From NCBI GenBank assembly GCA_935421135.1, contig OW285189.1:25236298-25300297 (forward strand): 64,000 nt of DNA, read 5' to 3'. The translations under genes and the position numbers were made by a program. Positions 47,347-60,500 of this stretch are shown here, in pieces (positions within the stretch are counted from its first letter, which is position 1; every line of letters begins with the position of its first letter). This DNA comes from Bugulina stolonifera (Eukaryota > Bryozoa > Gymnolaemata > Cheilostomatida > Bugulidae). The notes below the pieces were generated by a model, which worked only from the letters and a program-made list of their open reading frames with translations, did no database searches and was not told where the DNA came from.

Positions 47347-50300
47347 ATGGATCTCTCATTATACACCATATTAGCAATACTAACCACTCTATCTTTTCTA
47401 GGTAAGTACTATTTCCCCCTAACTGGTCTTATATAACCAATGTGAATGCATTTGCATATTAAAATATTTTACAAACATGCAGATGTATGTGGAAATAAAA
47501 AGTCTCCAGGCTATGTATACACAGCACTATGTAACTTCATAAACTGAATTTTTGTAGGTAAATTGTTCACATCTGATTCTATTAACTTTATCAACATTAA
47601 AATGGATAATTTCATTATAACAGAGCAATGTGAATAGAATTTGATAAAATCTTTTTATTATCTACAGTAATACTATGTACTTACTGTTAACTTACCAATT
47701 ATTTACTGCAAGGTTATACAAGTTGTGACCAGCCGTCCACCTCCACAGAGTCTACGGATCCGCCAGAACTTTGCCTGCTAGTTGGGGCACATTGTGTGGA
47801 GTCGAGCTCTAGGTGTAGCAGACGTCTAGTGCACAGCTGGGGAATACATATGTGTGAGGGAACACGGGTGTGCTGTGCTCATCCAGTTACCTCTACGGTA
47901 TCTACACCAGACCCTGGTATGTACATGTATTAAGTACAATATACTTGTTAGCTTTGCTTGGGCAACTCATGAATATACAGCTCAGCTTTCTCCTCTGTAG
48001 TTTTTTTTATCGGATGTATAAAGTATAGACGAACTTATATTAGAAACGGTGGAAAAAATTATTAGGTTACAACTTTTCCCCTTTTTATGAGATAGTGAAT
48101 TTGATGTTCTATGTGATTTGCCAAAGCAGGAAAGTTGTGTTGTGGAGCTACAGTTAAAGTCTGTCACCTCTCTTTCCCACATCCACATGCCCCAATATGA
48201 AATGTTGTTCAGTTTTTCAAGATTCCAGCTGGACTCCTGATAATAATGTGCATACCTTATAGTGTTACTATTATCCTACAAGCACCTGTTAACGTTGCCA
48301 AATACATGTAGGTATGACGTATATTATTTTGATGCTGTAAGATAACACTCAACTATAAACATGAACAATAACATGATGAAAAATGACTGTGTGTGTACAT
48401 GTAATTATTTTAGTATTAATTGTAATTAAAACAAATTCCATGTAAAAAGGATGGCAAACAATAATGTAGAGCAATGCACCGACATGATAATATAGAGCAA
48501 TACGGTGACAAGATCAGGAAGATAGCTGGCAATGTGCCAGATGTCTAGATATTTTACCACTACTACTATCCACAGTATAGCATAGAATCCATTCTGTTAA
48601 CAGTATTCTTTATTAACGTTTTTGTGTTTTAAATATTTTTGATGGCATGTGAAGTAAATGATATAGTATACACGTGTACACATACATGTATGTAAGCATG
48701 TGTACCAGTACACTGCATGGATCATGTCATGTAGCTATCTGTAGGTGATAGAATGGAGCATACTTTGAGTAAACGTCTGTAATCCAGGCTAGGATCTGCT
48801 AATACCCCCTCTACCATCGTATATCATGGTCCCTCTACTACCATCTCTTAAACATTCTATATTACCTCAGTCTATAGCCCGCAGTTAATGTACTACTACA
48901 TAATTTATAGTTGAATGAGGACCCTCCTGCCTCTAACTGAGTTCTGTCTATTTCAGTCACCATATCCAACCACCTGCCGCTCTCACCTACCTCCAGGAAC
49001 CAGTGCCAGCAGCAGCAAGGTGTCTGTATAACGTGGTACAACCGTGCTAACTGTAATGGTAAGTCAATATGTGTAGTCTTTGGATAATATAATGTACATG
49101 ACTGTATATCTATTAATTATCATTGGAGTCACCCTTGATCGTATTGAGGAAGGTAGGTGCGGCACCTAATAAGGGGTGAGATAACTTTTGTTCTGCGTCA
49201 AAATTGAACTAGGGAAGGTCGTGTGCTTATTGTTGTTTTTGGTAACAAACCACCCAATTGACCCAACTTAAACATGAATCTCAGCCTATCGCCAATAGAA
49301 TGTACTTGTAAGTACCTGCACCTAACTGGGCTTAGACAGCTTGAAACTAAGACTATATTGCATCATGGGAGTTGATGCATTCCTTAGCGGAGTAAAGCCG
49401 GCAGAAACTGGAGGTATTGCAAAATAATAAGAACTAGCATGCCATGGGTAGGGCATACAGTTTATCACCAGTCATACTAATAGCAGTTTCGTTTCTGTAG
49501 AATATAATATTTGATTTGATTTCAAGGAACAATTGTACAGCAAGACTGTGGAAGTCGATTAAAAACTTGCTGTATTCAGTCAAACGTTGTGCGGACAAGT
49601 AGAGAGCATGTGAGAAGACCCTCGACACCTTCTCCTCCACCAACAAGCACTGAGGCTAGAGTATCTAGTGACATGCCAGCAGGTGAGTACTGGATAATCC
49701 CAGTGTCATGGTGAACTTATCTTAATAAACTCTTTTATAATCTTGTCACACTTTTTAGGAGAATCTGGGAGCCTATTCTGCTAATCCGTCCGTGTATTGG
49801 AAACAGAGAATGATTTAGTAAATAAATTAGTTTTATAGAAATGTGTCAAGAATTGGTAGCAAATAGAAATAAATTCCCTTTTGTGAAACTACCTGCGTCA
49901 ATGATGAAATAATAAACACCTGACTCGCCTCTCCTCTATCCTTGAACAAACACTTGAAAATTCTTACTTTAATCAGCCCAAGTATTCCAACTACATCACA
50001 ATATTTTTGTTTTTGATTGCTCATTGAATAAATTTAGAAAAATAATCTTAGTACCCAGTCCTCAACAGCAGTTATCATCTGTGGAGCAGAGGCTAGCATA
50101 TCCAATATATAATTGGTTAGAGCTGTTACAGGTGAGTGCGGACGTCAGATTCGGGCACCGAGACAGAAGAGGATTGTGGGAGGAAGTCTGTCTCTACCTG
50201 GTACATGGCCGTGGCATGTTGGCATCAGTTCAGCTTTGGGATACATACATTGCGCCGGCACAATAATAAACGATACGTGGATACTAACAGCTGCTCACTG

Positions 50301-53300
50301 CTTTAAAAGGTAATAATGATATAGTCACATGACTATGGTACACGTGTAGTACAATATATTATTAGATATAATACAATACACGGATATTATTAAGTGACAT
50401 AGATAATCCTAAGCTGACACAGGTTATATGACGTACTCTCCCCACCCCAACAGGTGTCGCATTATATACACGTACTGATATACACCCTGTTTATAACATC
50501 CTCAAACTCACTGAGAGAATTTCTCCAACCATAATGGGGGTTCTGCCCTTGTCAGTGGTCCACTAATATTCCTACAATTGGGTTATTTAAGTAGCCTGTG
50601 GTCATTGTAATCACACTATGCATGCCTGGATTATTATTCCATGTAATGTACATGTACATTGTATGTTATATTTTCACAGATAAAAGAATAGGGTAGCTCT
50701 GTATAACTATTAGATATAATACATTGTATAATATATACTGTAGAATAAGAGATCACTCAATGTATAGAATAGTCACTGAAACACAGTCTAGATCTTCCCA
50801 GAAATCCTACTCTATCAATCGTATTATAAAGGTAAGTAAAGCACCACTGTTGTAGGTGTATATACACTTGTATGTACATTATGCGTATGCAACTACATGT
50901 ACTATGTAGTATTACAATAAAGTGCCTATTTGTCATGACTCTGCTAAGCCACAGCCAGGTAGGCTTATATGATATGATAATATTATATACTACCTGTAAG
51001 TATGGTATAATATACATGTCACTGTGATGTATACCAAAAATAAAATTTAAAATAATAAGCAATAAATAGCTGTGAAAATTATGGTGTAAAATATTATGCT
51101 GTTTATCATTGTATTGCGTACATTATACTGCATTACTATATTACAGCACATTATTGCATTGTATATATTATACTGTATTACTGTACTACAGCATATCATT
51201 GTATCGTTTATACTGTATTACTGTATTACAGCACTCTTTATACCAAGAGCACACCCATGCTGAAATGGTGGGTCACTCTCACAAGTATGACATAGCCCTA
51301 GTTCAATTAAATGAGAGAATTGTGTTCAGCAACAATGTGCAGAAGGCATGCCTACCCTCCCTTACTCAGACATTTGAGGGGCAAACGTGTTGGCTCACAG
51401 GCTGGGGGTCTACCAGATTCAACAGTACAGGTACATACCCCAAGTCATAGCATTGTAATACGCATAATATTATATATAGTGTTAGCGTGTTACATATTAC
51501 TACATTGTAATATAGATAGCATAATATACAGTATATATTAGTGTGTAATACATTATATTATCACACTGTTTCATATACATACATATATATACATGCACAT
51601 AATTTATATGTTAAATAAACTGTAATGGCTGGTCATCTGGCATACCATACATTCCATAAACATGTGAAACAGGACTGTCGTTCCACTCTTTAAAACAGAC
51701 TAATGTGACAGTAAGACTCCTAACCAGGGGATTATATGCATTCTACATGACCTCTACCTTTTACCAAATACTGTAAGCTTCATAATAAGACTCTTATTTA
51801 GTGAGTGAAAGTCAGTTGGTTGGTATGTATGTCTACTTGCGTGTCAGTGTGGCCTGTATCAGTGTGATTAGTAAGTATATTTACCCTAAAAGCAAAAATT
51901 ATTCGGGTACAGAAGTTTTGTCAGCCCGCTGAAGCAGTAGAAGTTACGAAGTTAATCATGCAGACACTCGCCTATTAGAAGTAAGCTTAGCTATGCTGTA
52001 TGTTTACAAACAGCATTATGCAGTACACAAGTACAGCAACTCAGCCCTCCTCCTCCTCCTACAGGCTAACTAATTACCATAGCTTGCCAACAAATTACTT
52101 TACCAATATTACATTACACACATACAGCAGTTAGTTGTTGTTTTTATATATCCGACTATGTACCATGTAGCTAAATACATGTAGTCATGTACCATGTAGC
52201 TAAATACATGTAGCTATGTTCTGTTCAAACAAGTAATTACACAGAATCTTTTGGAAAAAGAATTTAATAGCTGACAAGAATTATTAGGGAATTTTTTTTA
52301 TACACTGAATTTTCGAAAAGCATTTTTAGGGTATATGTTAGTGTGACCTATATTTAAACCTGATTTTGAAAATGTGAACATGTGAACATGCGAACATGAT
52401 ATGAAACTGAATGTGTAGAGGTTTCCAAGAGGGTACAAGGTCATACATGCAGCTATCCAGGGTACTGTGAAGTATGATAAGACTTGTGTCATTACACCTA
52501 ATAAATGATAGCAGTGTTGACTCTACCATTGTGTTCCTCTATACACTTGAATGATAAAACAGGAGGTATTCCTGGTCTCATTTGCCTGGATATTGTAATT
52601 GAATGACTTTTATGCTTAGATAATTAGTATAATAAAACCTGCTACATGTACATGTATATCAATTCTAAAAATAAACATTTTTATCAGTTTGTAAATAACC
52701 TATTATATAATAACCTATTAGATAATAATGCATTTGAATCATACAAGACAAGCACAGCTCACACCCTACAGATTATATTACAATACATTATATCATATAT
52801 CCATATTGTATTATATAATAATATTACAATACATTATATCAGATATCCATATTGTATTATTTATTTATATTACAATACATTATATCATATATATCCATAT
52901 TGTATTATATGTTTATATTACAATACATTATATCAGATATCCATATTGTATTATTTATTTATATTACAATACATTATATCATATATATCCATATTGTATT
53001 ATATATTTATATTACAATGCATTATACCCTATATTCATGTTGTATTATACATATATATTACAATACATAATATTCTATATTCATGTTGTATTACATATTT
53101 ATATTACAACACATTATATTAATATTGTATTATTATATTACATGTGATATGTATTACAGAGGAAGGATTTAGACTGAGGCATGTAAGAGGTGCTGTACTA
53201 TCTAGTACAGTATGTCAGTCACAATACTGGGGTAACTTGGTTGATACAAAGATGGTATGCTTTGGTAATGGTAACAGAGGAGGCTGTACGGTTAGTCTAC

Positions 53301-54253
53301 ACACATACATTGTATATTACTACTTATTGTACAATTAGTATGCTATGAATGTGATACATACACACAGCTGTACTAATTATATGCATACTTATCTGAAGCA
53401 ATGGTCTGGTGTCTAGTCTAGCCTTATGATGAAACGCACACCAACGTCACAGCCACCCTTTCACCCACCTGCATCTTACATACTGTTTATAACACCAGAC
53501 CATTGGCTAAACAGATAGTGTTCGACTTTCCCAACCTCACGTCAGGTGTTCGTCTCTCTATAATACAACGTCAGCAAATTCCATTTCCACCCATTAGCTA
53601 TAAATAGATAATAAATATTAATGTAGTCCAAACTATAGTTATACTGCTAAGGTGTTGAGAACTAAGAATTGTAAAGTGAAGAGAATATCGTACGATTATT
53701 AGTGAACTATATTATATGCTTATATACTATACTTGTGTAGTAATGAACTACATGTATGATGGGTATATTATGTGTATAATTATATACAATGTATATACTA
53801 TACTTGTATAGCAATGAACTACTATATATTATATATTATATACTATACTTGTATAGCGATGAACTACTATATATTATATATTATATACTATACTTGTATA
53901 GCGATGAACTACTATATATTATATATTATATACTATACTTGTATAGCGATGAACTACTATATATTATATATTATATACTATACTTGTATAGCGATGAACT
54001 ACTATATATTATATATTATATACTATACTTGTATAGCAATGAACTACTATATATTATATATTATACATGTACAAGAGAGTACTTTTGTATACAGGGTGAC
54101 TCGGGAGGTGGCATGTTCTGTGAGGACTCAGATGGACGCTATACTCTAGCTGGCGTCATCTCATGGGGCAGTTTAAGGTGCAATACTGGAGCTACTGTAC
54201 TGACAGATATAGCGCAGTACCATACTTGGATACAGGAGACTATGGCCTCCTAG
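47347..54253 (+). CDS. Secreted chymotrypsin-fold serine protease with two six-Cys modules
   Basis: Exons 47347-47401, 47713-47916, 48957-49058, 49527-49682, 50132-50309, 50744-50831, 51232-51430, 53160-53290, 54095-54253; 423 residues, all phases match. Residues 1-18 are a signal peptide. Two modules follow: Cys39, 46, 53, 66, 72, 73 and Cys103, 110, 119, 128, 135, 136, both ending CC with GxC at the second Cys, like arthropod clip domains or defensin-type folds. A Ser/Thr/Pro linker leads to activation site RQKR/IVGG at 186/187. Triad: His228 (AAHC), Asp281 (YDIAL), Ser374 (GDSGGG). Disulphide cysteines of the fold are present, including Cys175-Cys303-type tethering of the prodomain. The S1-pocket position 189 is Gly368, so trypsin-like Lys/Arg preference is unlikely. 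Confidence 0.92.
47917..48956. other. Protease intron 2
   Basis: A 1-kb AT-rich unique intron between the two six-Cys module exons. Nothing recognised. Confidence 0.6.
51110..51236 (+). repeat. Acceptor-anchored repeat before protease exon 7
   Basis: About three diverged copies of a unit near 55 bp with TATACTGTATTACTGTATTA and CAGCA. The last copy provides the real acceptor ATTACAG/CACTC; the earlier ones give ATTACAGCACA and CTACAGCATA. Confidence 0.75.
51431..53159. other. Protease intron 7 with AT-rich repeat
   Basis: 1.7-kb intron. 52195 and upstream has CATGTAGCTAAATACATGTA twice. From about 52770 to 53130 some seven copies of a 50-60-bp unit based on ATTACAATACATTATATCAT run up to near the acceptor. 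No exon seen. Confidence 0.7.
53785..54066 (+). repeat. 45-bp repeat in last protease intron
   Basis: Six near-identical 45-bp copies of TATACTTGTATAGCGATGAA plus CTACTATATATTATATAT. The first and last carry GCAATG rather than GCGATG. Open frames across it follow from the unit being a multiple of three. Confidence 0.93.
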
Positions 54254-54334
54254 TACACCGCTCCACTAACTGAACACAAATAATACTAGAGAATTCGACT
54301 ATCCATCCATTTTAGTGATGGTAACTGCAGACCT

Positions 54335-54480
54335 ACATATTTATAGACTGAGAGCTCTACCAGAGTATTTATAGACTGAGAGCTCTACCGGAGTATTTAT
54401 AGACTGAGAGCTCTACCGGAGTATTTATAGACTGAGAGCTCTACCGGAGTATCTATAGGCTGAGAGCTCTACCAGAGTAT
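54335..54480 (+). repeat. 28-bp repeat in protease 3' UTR
   Basis: About five copies of GAGTATTTATAGACTGAGAG plus CTCTACCG just downstream of the stop codon. A candidate polyadenylation signal ATTAAA follows at 54531. Confidence 0.85.
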
Positions 54481-54777
54481 TACAAGATATACATGTACAT
54501 TGTATACAGTCATGAACATGTGTATATTATATTAAACTAAATTATTCTTAATTATTTATTAGTTGACTTGCTCTACCTTAGGTAGTCAAAGACTATACAG
54601 TCATGATAGATTGTACATATAACCGATGCACACAAAGACTATAATATATTATATTCCAAGTATATATTATATCATAATAGTTATAACTTTATATGTTATG
54701 GACGAGGACTATTATATATGTCGAGTATACCACAGTCTGTTTATTCATTGATCTCAATCACTCAACCATACACATGT

Positions 54778-55858
54778 ACGTATGTATCATATATGTATGT
54801 ATGTATCATATATGTACGTATGTATTATATATGTACGTATGTGTTATATATGTACGTATGTATTATATATGTACGTATGTATTATATGTATGTATGTATC
54901 ATATATGTACGTATGTATTATATATGTACGTATGTATTATATGTATGTATGTATCATATATGTACGTATGTATTATATATGTACGTATGTATTATATATG
55001 TACGTATGTATTATATATGTACGTATGTATTATATATGTACGTATGTATTATATATGTACGTATGTATTATATGTATGTATGTATCATATATGTACGTAT
55101 GTATTATATATGTACGTATGTATTATATGTATGTATGTATCATATATGTACGTATGTATTATATATGTACGTATGTGTTATATATGTACGTATGTATTAT
55201 ATATGTACGTATGTATTATATGTATGTATGTATCATATATGTACGTATGTATTATATATGTACGTATGTATTATATGTATGTATGTATCATATATGTACG
55301 TATGTATTATATATGTACGTATGTATTATATATGTACGTATGTATTATATGTATGTATGTATCATATATGTACGTATGTATTATATATGTACGTATGTAT
55401 TATATGTATGTATGTATCATATATGTACGTATGTATTATATATGTACGTATGTGTTATATATGTACGTATGTATTATATATGTACGTATGTATTATATAT
55501 GTACGTATGTATTATATATGTACGTATGTATTATATATGTACGTATGTATTATATGTATGTATGTATCATATATGTACGTATGTATTATATATGTACGTA
55601 TGTATTATATGTATGTATGTATCATATATGTACGTATGTATTATATATGTACGTATGTGTTATATATGTACGTATGTATTATATATGTACGTATGTATTA
55701 TATGTATGTATGTATCATATATGTACGTATGTATTATATATGTACGTATGTATTATATGTATGTATGTATCATATATGTACGTATGTATTATACATGTAC
55801 GTATGTATTATATATGTACGTATGTATTATATATGTACGTATGTATTATATATGTATA
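54778..55858 (+). repeat. 1.1-kb TATGTACGTATGTATTATA satellite
   Basis: A unit of 17-19 bp, GTACGTATGTATTATATAT, with regular interspersed variants GTATGTATGTATCATATAT and GTGTTATATAT. Overlapping open frames above 390 codons in all three plus frames are repeat artefacts of low-complexity Tyr/Cys/Met peptide. Confidence 0.95.
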
Positions 55859-55859
55859 T

Positions 55860-57509
55860 TATTCCTGCCCACTTGTTTGTTGTTTACATTTTTTATTATT
55901 ATTACTATTATTTACAGTATATGTATCTGTTTAATATTCTATTTAATCCATTCTATGCTGACCACTGATCATCCTTAATCTGTCATAGTTTTGGTGAGAA
56001 TCACCAGTGCAGTGGATCTCACTAGCAGCCATTTAGCCTTAGATCTAATAAATGCATTGCTCTCTATCAAAGAGAGCAAATATTCAACTCCTGAGTACAA
56101 GTCAGTGTCTCTGATGAACTGAAAGGCAAAGTCAACACTTTTGGCTATAGTCAAGTTATTCTAACAATATTGTGTAAACAAAATAACATCTCATTGAAAA
56201 AATAAAACCCTTGAAATTGCTGATATTGGCGTGATGTATAAGTAGGTTTAGGAAATTTTGCTAATGTCAGAATTTATTATACTTGGCGTTATTCATTCTT
56301 GCATGCACTAGAATGTCATAGCTTTAGTTTATAGACATTCCTGCTGTATATAATCCTGCATAGCCCCCCTCCACTAGAATGGCAGGAGAAAATTTAGCCT
56401 AGTTATAGGACGCAATCAATGGTTTTAGTTAGGAGTTATCTAAACTGTTTGCAAGAGAACCAATAGTTTCATTAGTTGTAATCAAGTGAACTGGCTGAAA
56501 GAGAGAGAAGACAACTTTGAAATTGTATTCATTCACTGCTGTGAAAGCATCCCCCCATATACATGTACATGTACAATGTATATATGAAATACATGTGTTA
56601 TATCTATAGTATCCTATACATGTATTATGCTATTTACTTGGTTTTCTGATAGATTCTTGTTGAGTGTTGTGTGTTACACTAGCCATCTTAGAATTGCTGT
56701 AGAACTATATTATATTATTAATGGTAATCATTTTATAACTACTGCCAAGTCTGTCATACACTTTATATGTGATAGTTTTCCTGTATACCAACAGACAAGG
56801 TCCTTCCAGATACTGTACTGTTCCATGGGGAAATGGTGTAACGGAGAAGCTTAGATATCACTGCAGCCACCCCTCAGTGAACAAACACCAGCGAGGTCTA
56901 GAACTACATGACCTGGAAGATAATTCAATTTAATCAAGGATTTAATGAACTTGAACTAGTGTCGCAGACCTCATATGCTAGTGTAGCATACCAGTGCTAC
57001 ATGCATATTAAAGTATCTTTAGCATAGTACACTGGTGCTATATTATAATTCCTTTACCATAGCTAATCATACTGGCACTGTATCACAGTAGATTTAGGGT
57101 ATCAAAACTTAGGGTTATGGACTGGTTGCTATAGATAGTGTTATTAGAAAACTAAGAACTTTTCATTTCAGTGAAATTTATTACCACACAAGAAGCTAGA
57201 GAATAAAAGGATGTGCCATTGTTAGCACTCCACCGTTATAGTCTACAGAAAAGAGAACATACAGCTAAAAGTTAAAAGTTTTATAACAAACAGTGCTAAT
57301 AGCTTTAATCAGTTGATGGCCATGTTATCCAACACAGGAGTATAACTGCAGTACTTGACACTTTCTCATTGGATGATGATACCTTAGCAGTCAATTATAT
57401 CATGTAACATGGCATCATGGCTGCCAATAGCATATAGTAGTATATAACAGTGAGAAGAAAAGAAAGAGGTATTATAACACACACAGACTATGATAGAGAT
57501 ATAAGTTCA
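55860..57509. other. Convergent spacer between protease and membrane-protein genes
   Basis: AT-rich unique sequence; no gene recognised. Open frames (for example 56627-56854) have no family signal. Confidence 0.5.
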
Positions 57510-60500
57510 TTATCTCAGTAAGGTGAGGTCACCTTGTCCATCACCTGTTAGCATCTTGCTCTTAACGTCAGCAGGTGTCATCAGTAGCATGAGCTGACAT
57601 GTGTCAGTAGTAGAATACAATGACACGTGTCAACTGTAGCATGAGCTGACGTGTTGACAGTAGCTGACAGGTGGTGGCAGTAGAATTAGCTGACAGGTGT
57701 CAGACAGCCCTTCTCTACAAAATCAAAGAACAACATCTGTGATATAAAATACCAAAGAATACAGACAGTCATCTTAGCTAGTACTGCTTTTGAATTAAAA
57801 CTATCATAAAAATTTCAACCTCATCATGACTTGGTGATAGAGAGAAAATTATGCCTGGACTAAGAATGCATATGTATTCCCCCGTATACCATTAGCAGTG
57901 TATATATATTTACCATTTCTGGATGTGGGACGGCTGCCAATAGGCACGTCCACCCCCTTACTGACAGAGCCGGGCCTGTGGGGAACCGGAGCCGGGCCAT
58001 ACAGAGCTTCCTCGGCAGGAGTAGCCTTAGTTTGCCTGAACTCATAGGTCCCCAGCTCAGCTTGTCTCAGGTCTACAGACAATAGAGATCAAAGAAATGA
58101 ATATATGGTATAATAACAGGTCAATATACAGTAATGAATATATGGTATAATAACAGGTCAATATACAGTAATGAATATATGGTATAATAACAGGTCAATA
58201 TACAGTAATGAATATATGGTATAATAACAGGTCAATATACAGTAATGAATATCTCATATAATAACAGGTCAATATACAGTAATGAATATATGGTATAATA
58301 ACAGGTCAATATACAGTAATGAATATCTCATATAATAACAGGTCAATATACAGTAATGAATATATGGTATAATAACAGGTCAATATACAGTAATGAATAT
58401 CTCATATAATAACAGGTCAATATACAGTAATGAATATATGGTATAATAACAGGTCAATATACAGTAATGAATATCTCATATAATAACAGGTCAATATACA
58501 GTAATGAATATCTCATATAATAACAGGTCAATATACAGTAATGAATATCTCATATAATAACAGGTCAATATACAGTAATGAATATATGGTATAATAACAG
58601 GTCAATATACAGTAATGAATATCTCATATAATAACAGGTCAATATACAGTAATGAATATCTCATATAATAACAGGTCAATATACAGTAATGAATATATGG
58701 TATAATAACAGGTCAATATACAGTAATGAATATCTCATATAATAACAGGTCAATATACAGTAATGAATATATGGTATAATAACAGGTCAATATACAGTAA
58801 TGAATATATGGTATAATAACAGGTCAATATACAGTAATGAATATTTCATATAATAACAGGTCAATATACAGTAATAAATTACACATACACAGTAGATACC
58901 AGTTAAATGTAGAGTCAACCCGTACAGCTTACTTATCCATTGCTGCAGTTATTTAGAGTTTAGATTAAGTTTTACTTACGAGTTTGGCTGGTCCTAGGGC
59001 TATGCTTAACCTTGTTACTGCCACCCTTCTTCTTGATGATAACGACAGCGACTATGACGACGACAAGGATAATGAGCAGAGAGCAGCCGACAACTATGCC
59101 AATGATGAGCCCCATCTTCATAGAGGGAGCTGCAGAAGAGAAGATATGTAGTGTGGGTTAGTTATGATGCTTTAGAAGTGTGATAGTCAATTATTCATCT
59201 ACATATCATTATAAGTATATACTGTACATATCATTATAGGTATATACTGTACATATCCTTATAAGTATATACTGTACATATCATTATAAGTATATACTGT
59301 ACATATCATTATAAGTATATACTGTACATATCATTATAAGTATATACTGTACATATCATTATAAGTATATACTGTACATATCATTATAAGTATATACTGT
59401 ACATATCATTATAAGTATATACTGTACATATCATTACAAGTATATACTGTACATATCATTACAAGTATATACTGTACATATCATTATAGGTATATACTGT
59501 ACATATCATTATAAGTATATACTGTACATATCATTATAAGTATATACTGTACATATCATTATAGGTATATACTGTACATGTCATTATAAGTATATACTGT
59601 ACATATCATTATAAGTATATACTGTACATATCATTATAAGTATATACTGTACATATCATTACAAGTATATACTGTACATATCATTACAAGTATATACTGT
59701 ACATATCATTACAAGTATATACTGTACATATCATTATAAGTATATACTGTACATGTCATTATAAGTATATACTGTACATATCATTATAGGTATATACTGT
59801 ACATATCATTATAAGTATATACTGTACATATCATTATAAGTATATACTGTACATATCATTATAAGTATATACTGTACATATCATTATAAGTATATACTGT
59901 ACATATCATTACAAGTATATACTGTACATATCATTATAAGTATATACTGTACATATCATTACAAGTATATACTGTACATATCATTATAAGTATATACTGT
60001 ACATATCATTATAAGTATATACTGTACATGTCATTATAAGTATATACTGTACATATCATTATAGGTATATACTGTACATATCATTATAGGTATATACTGT
60101 ACATATCATTACAAGTATATACTGTACATATCATTATAAGTATATACTGTACATGTCATTATAAGTATATACTGTACATATCATTATAGGTATATACTGT
60201 ACATATCATTATAAGTATATACTGTACATATCATTATAAGTATATACTGTACATATCATTATAAGTATATACTGTACATATCATTATAAGTATATACTGT
60301 ACATATCATTACAAGTATATACTGTACATATCATTATAAGTATATACTGTACATATCATTACAAGTATATACTGTACATATCATTATAAGTATATACTGT
60401 ACATATCATTATAGGTATATACTGTACATATCATTATAAGTATATACTGTACATATCATTATAAGTATATACTGTACATATCATTATAAGTATATACTGT

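Noticed and set aside
54693..55978. Three overlapping open frames of about 400 codons (Tyr/Cys/Met-rich)
   Set aside because: They are translations of the 17-19-bp satellite in all three frames; no codon bias, start context or splice logic.
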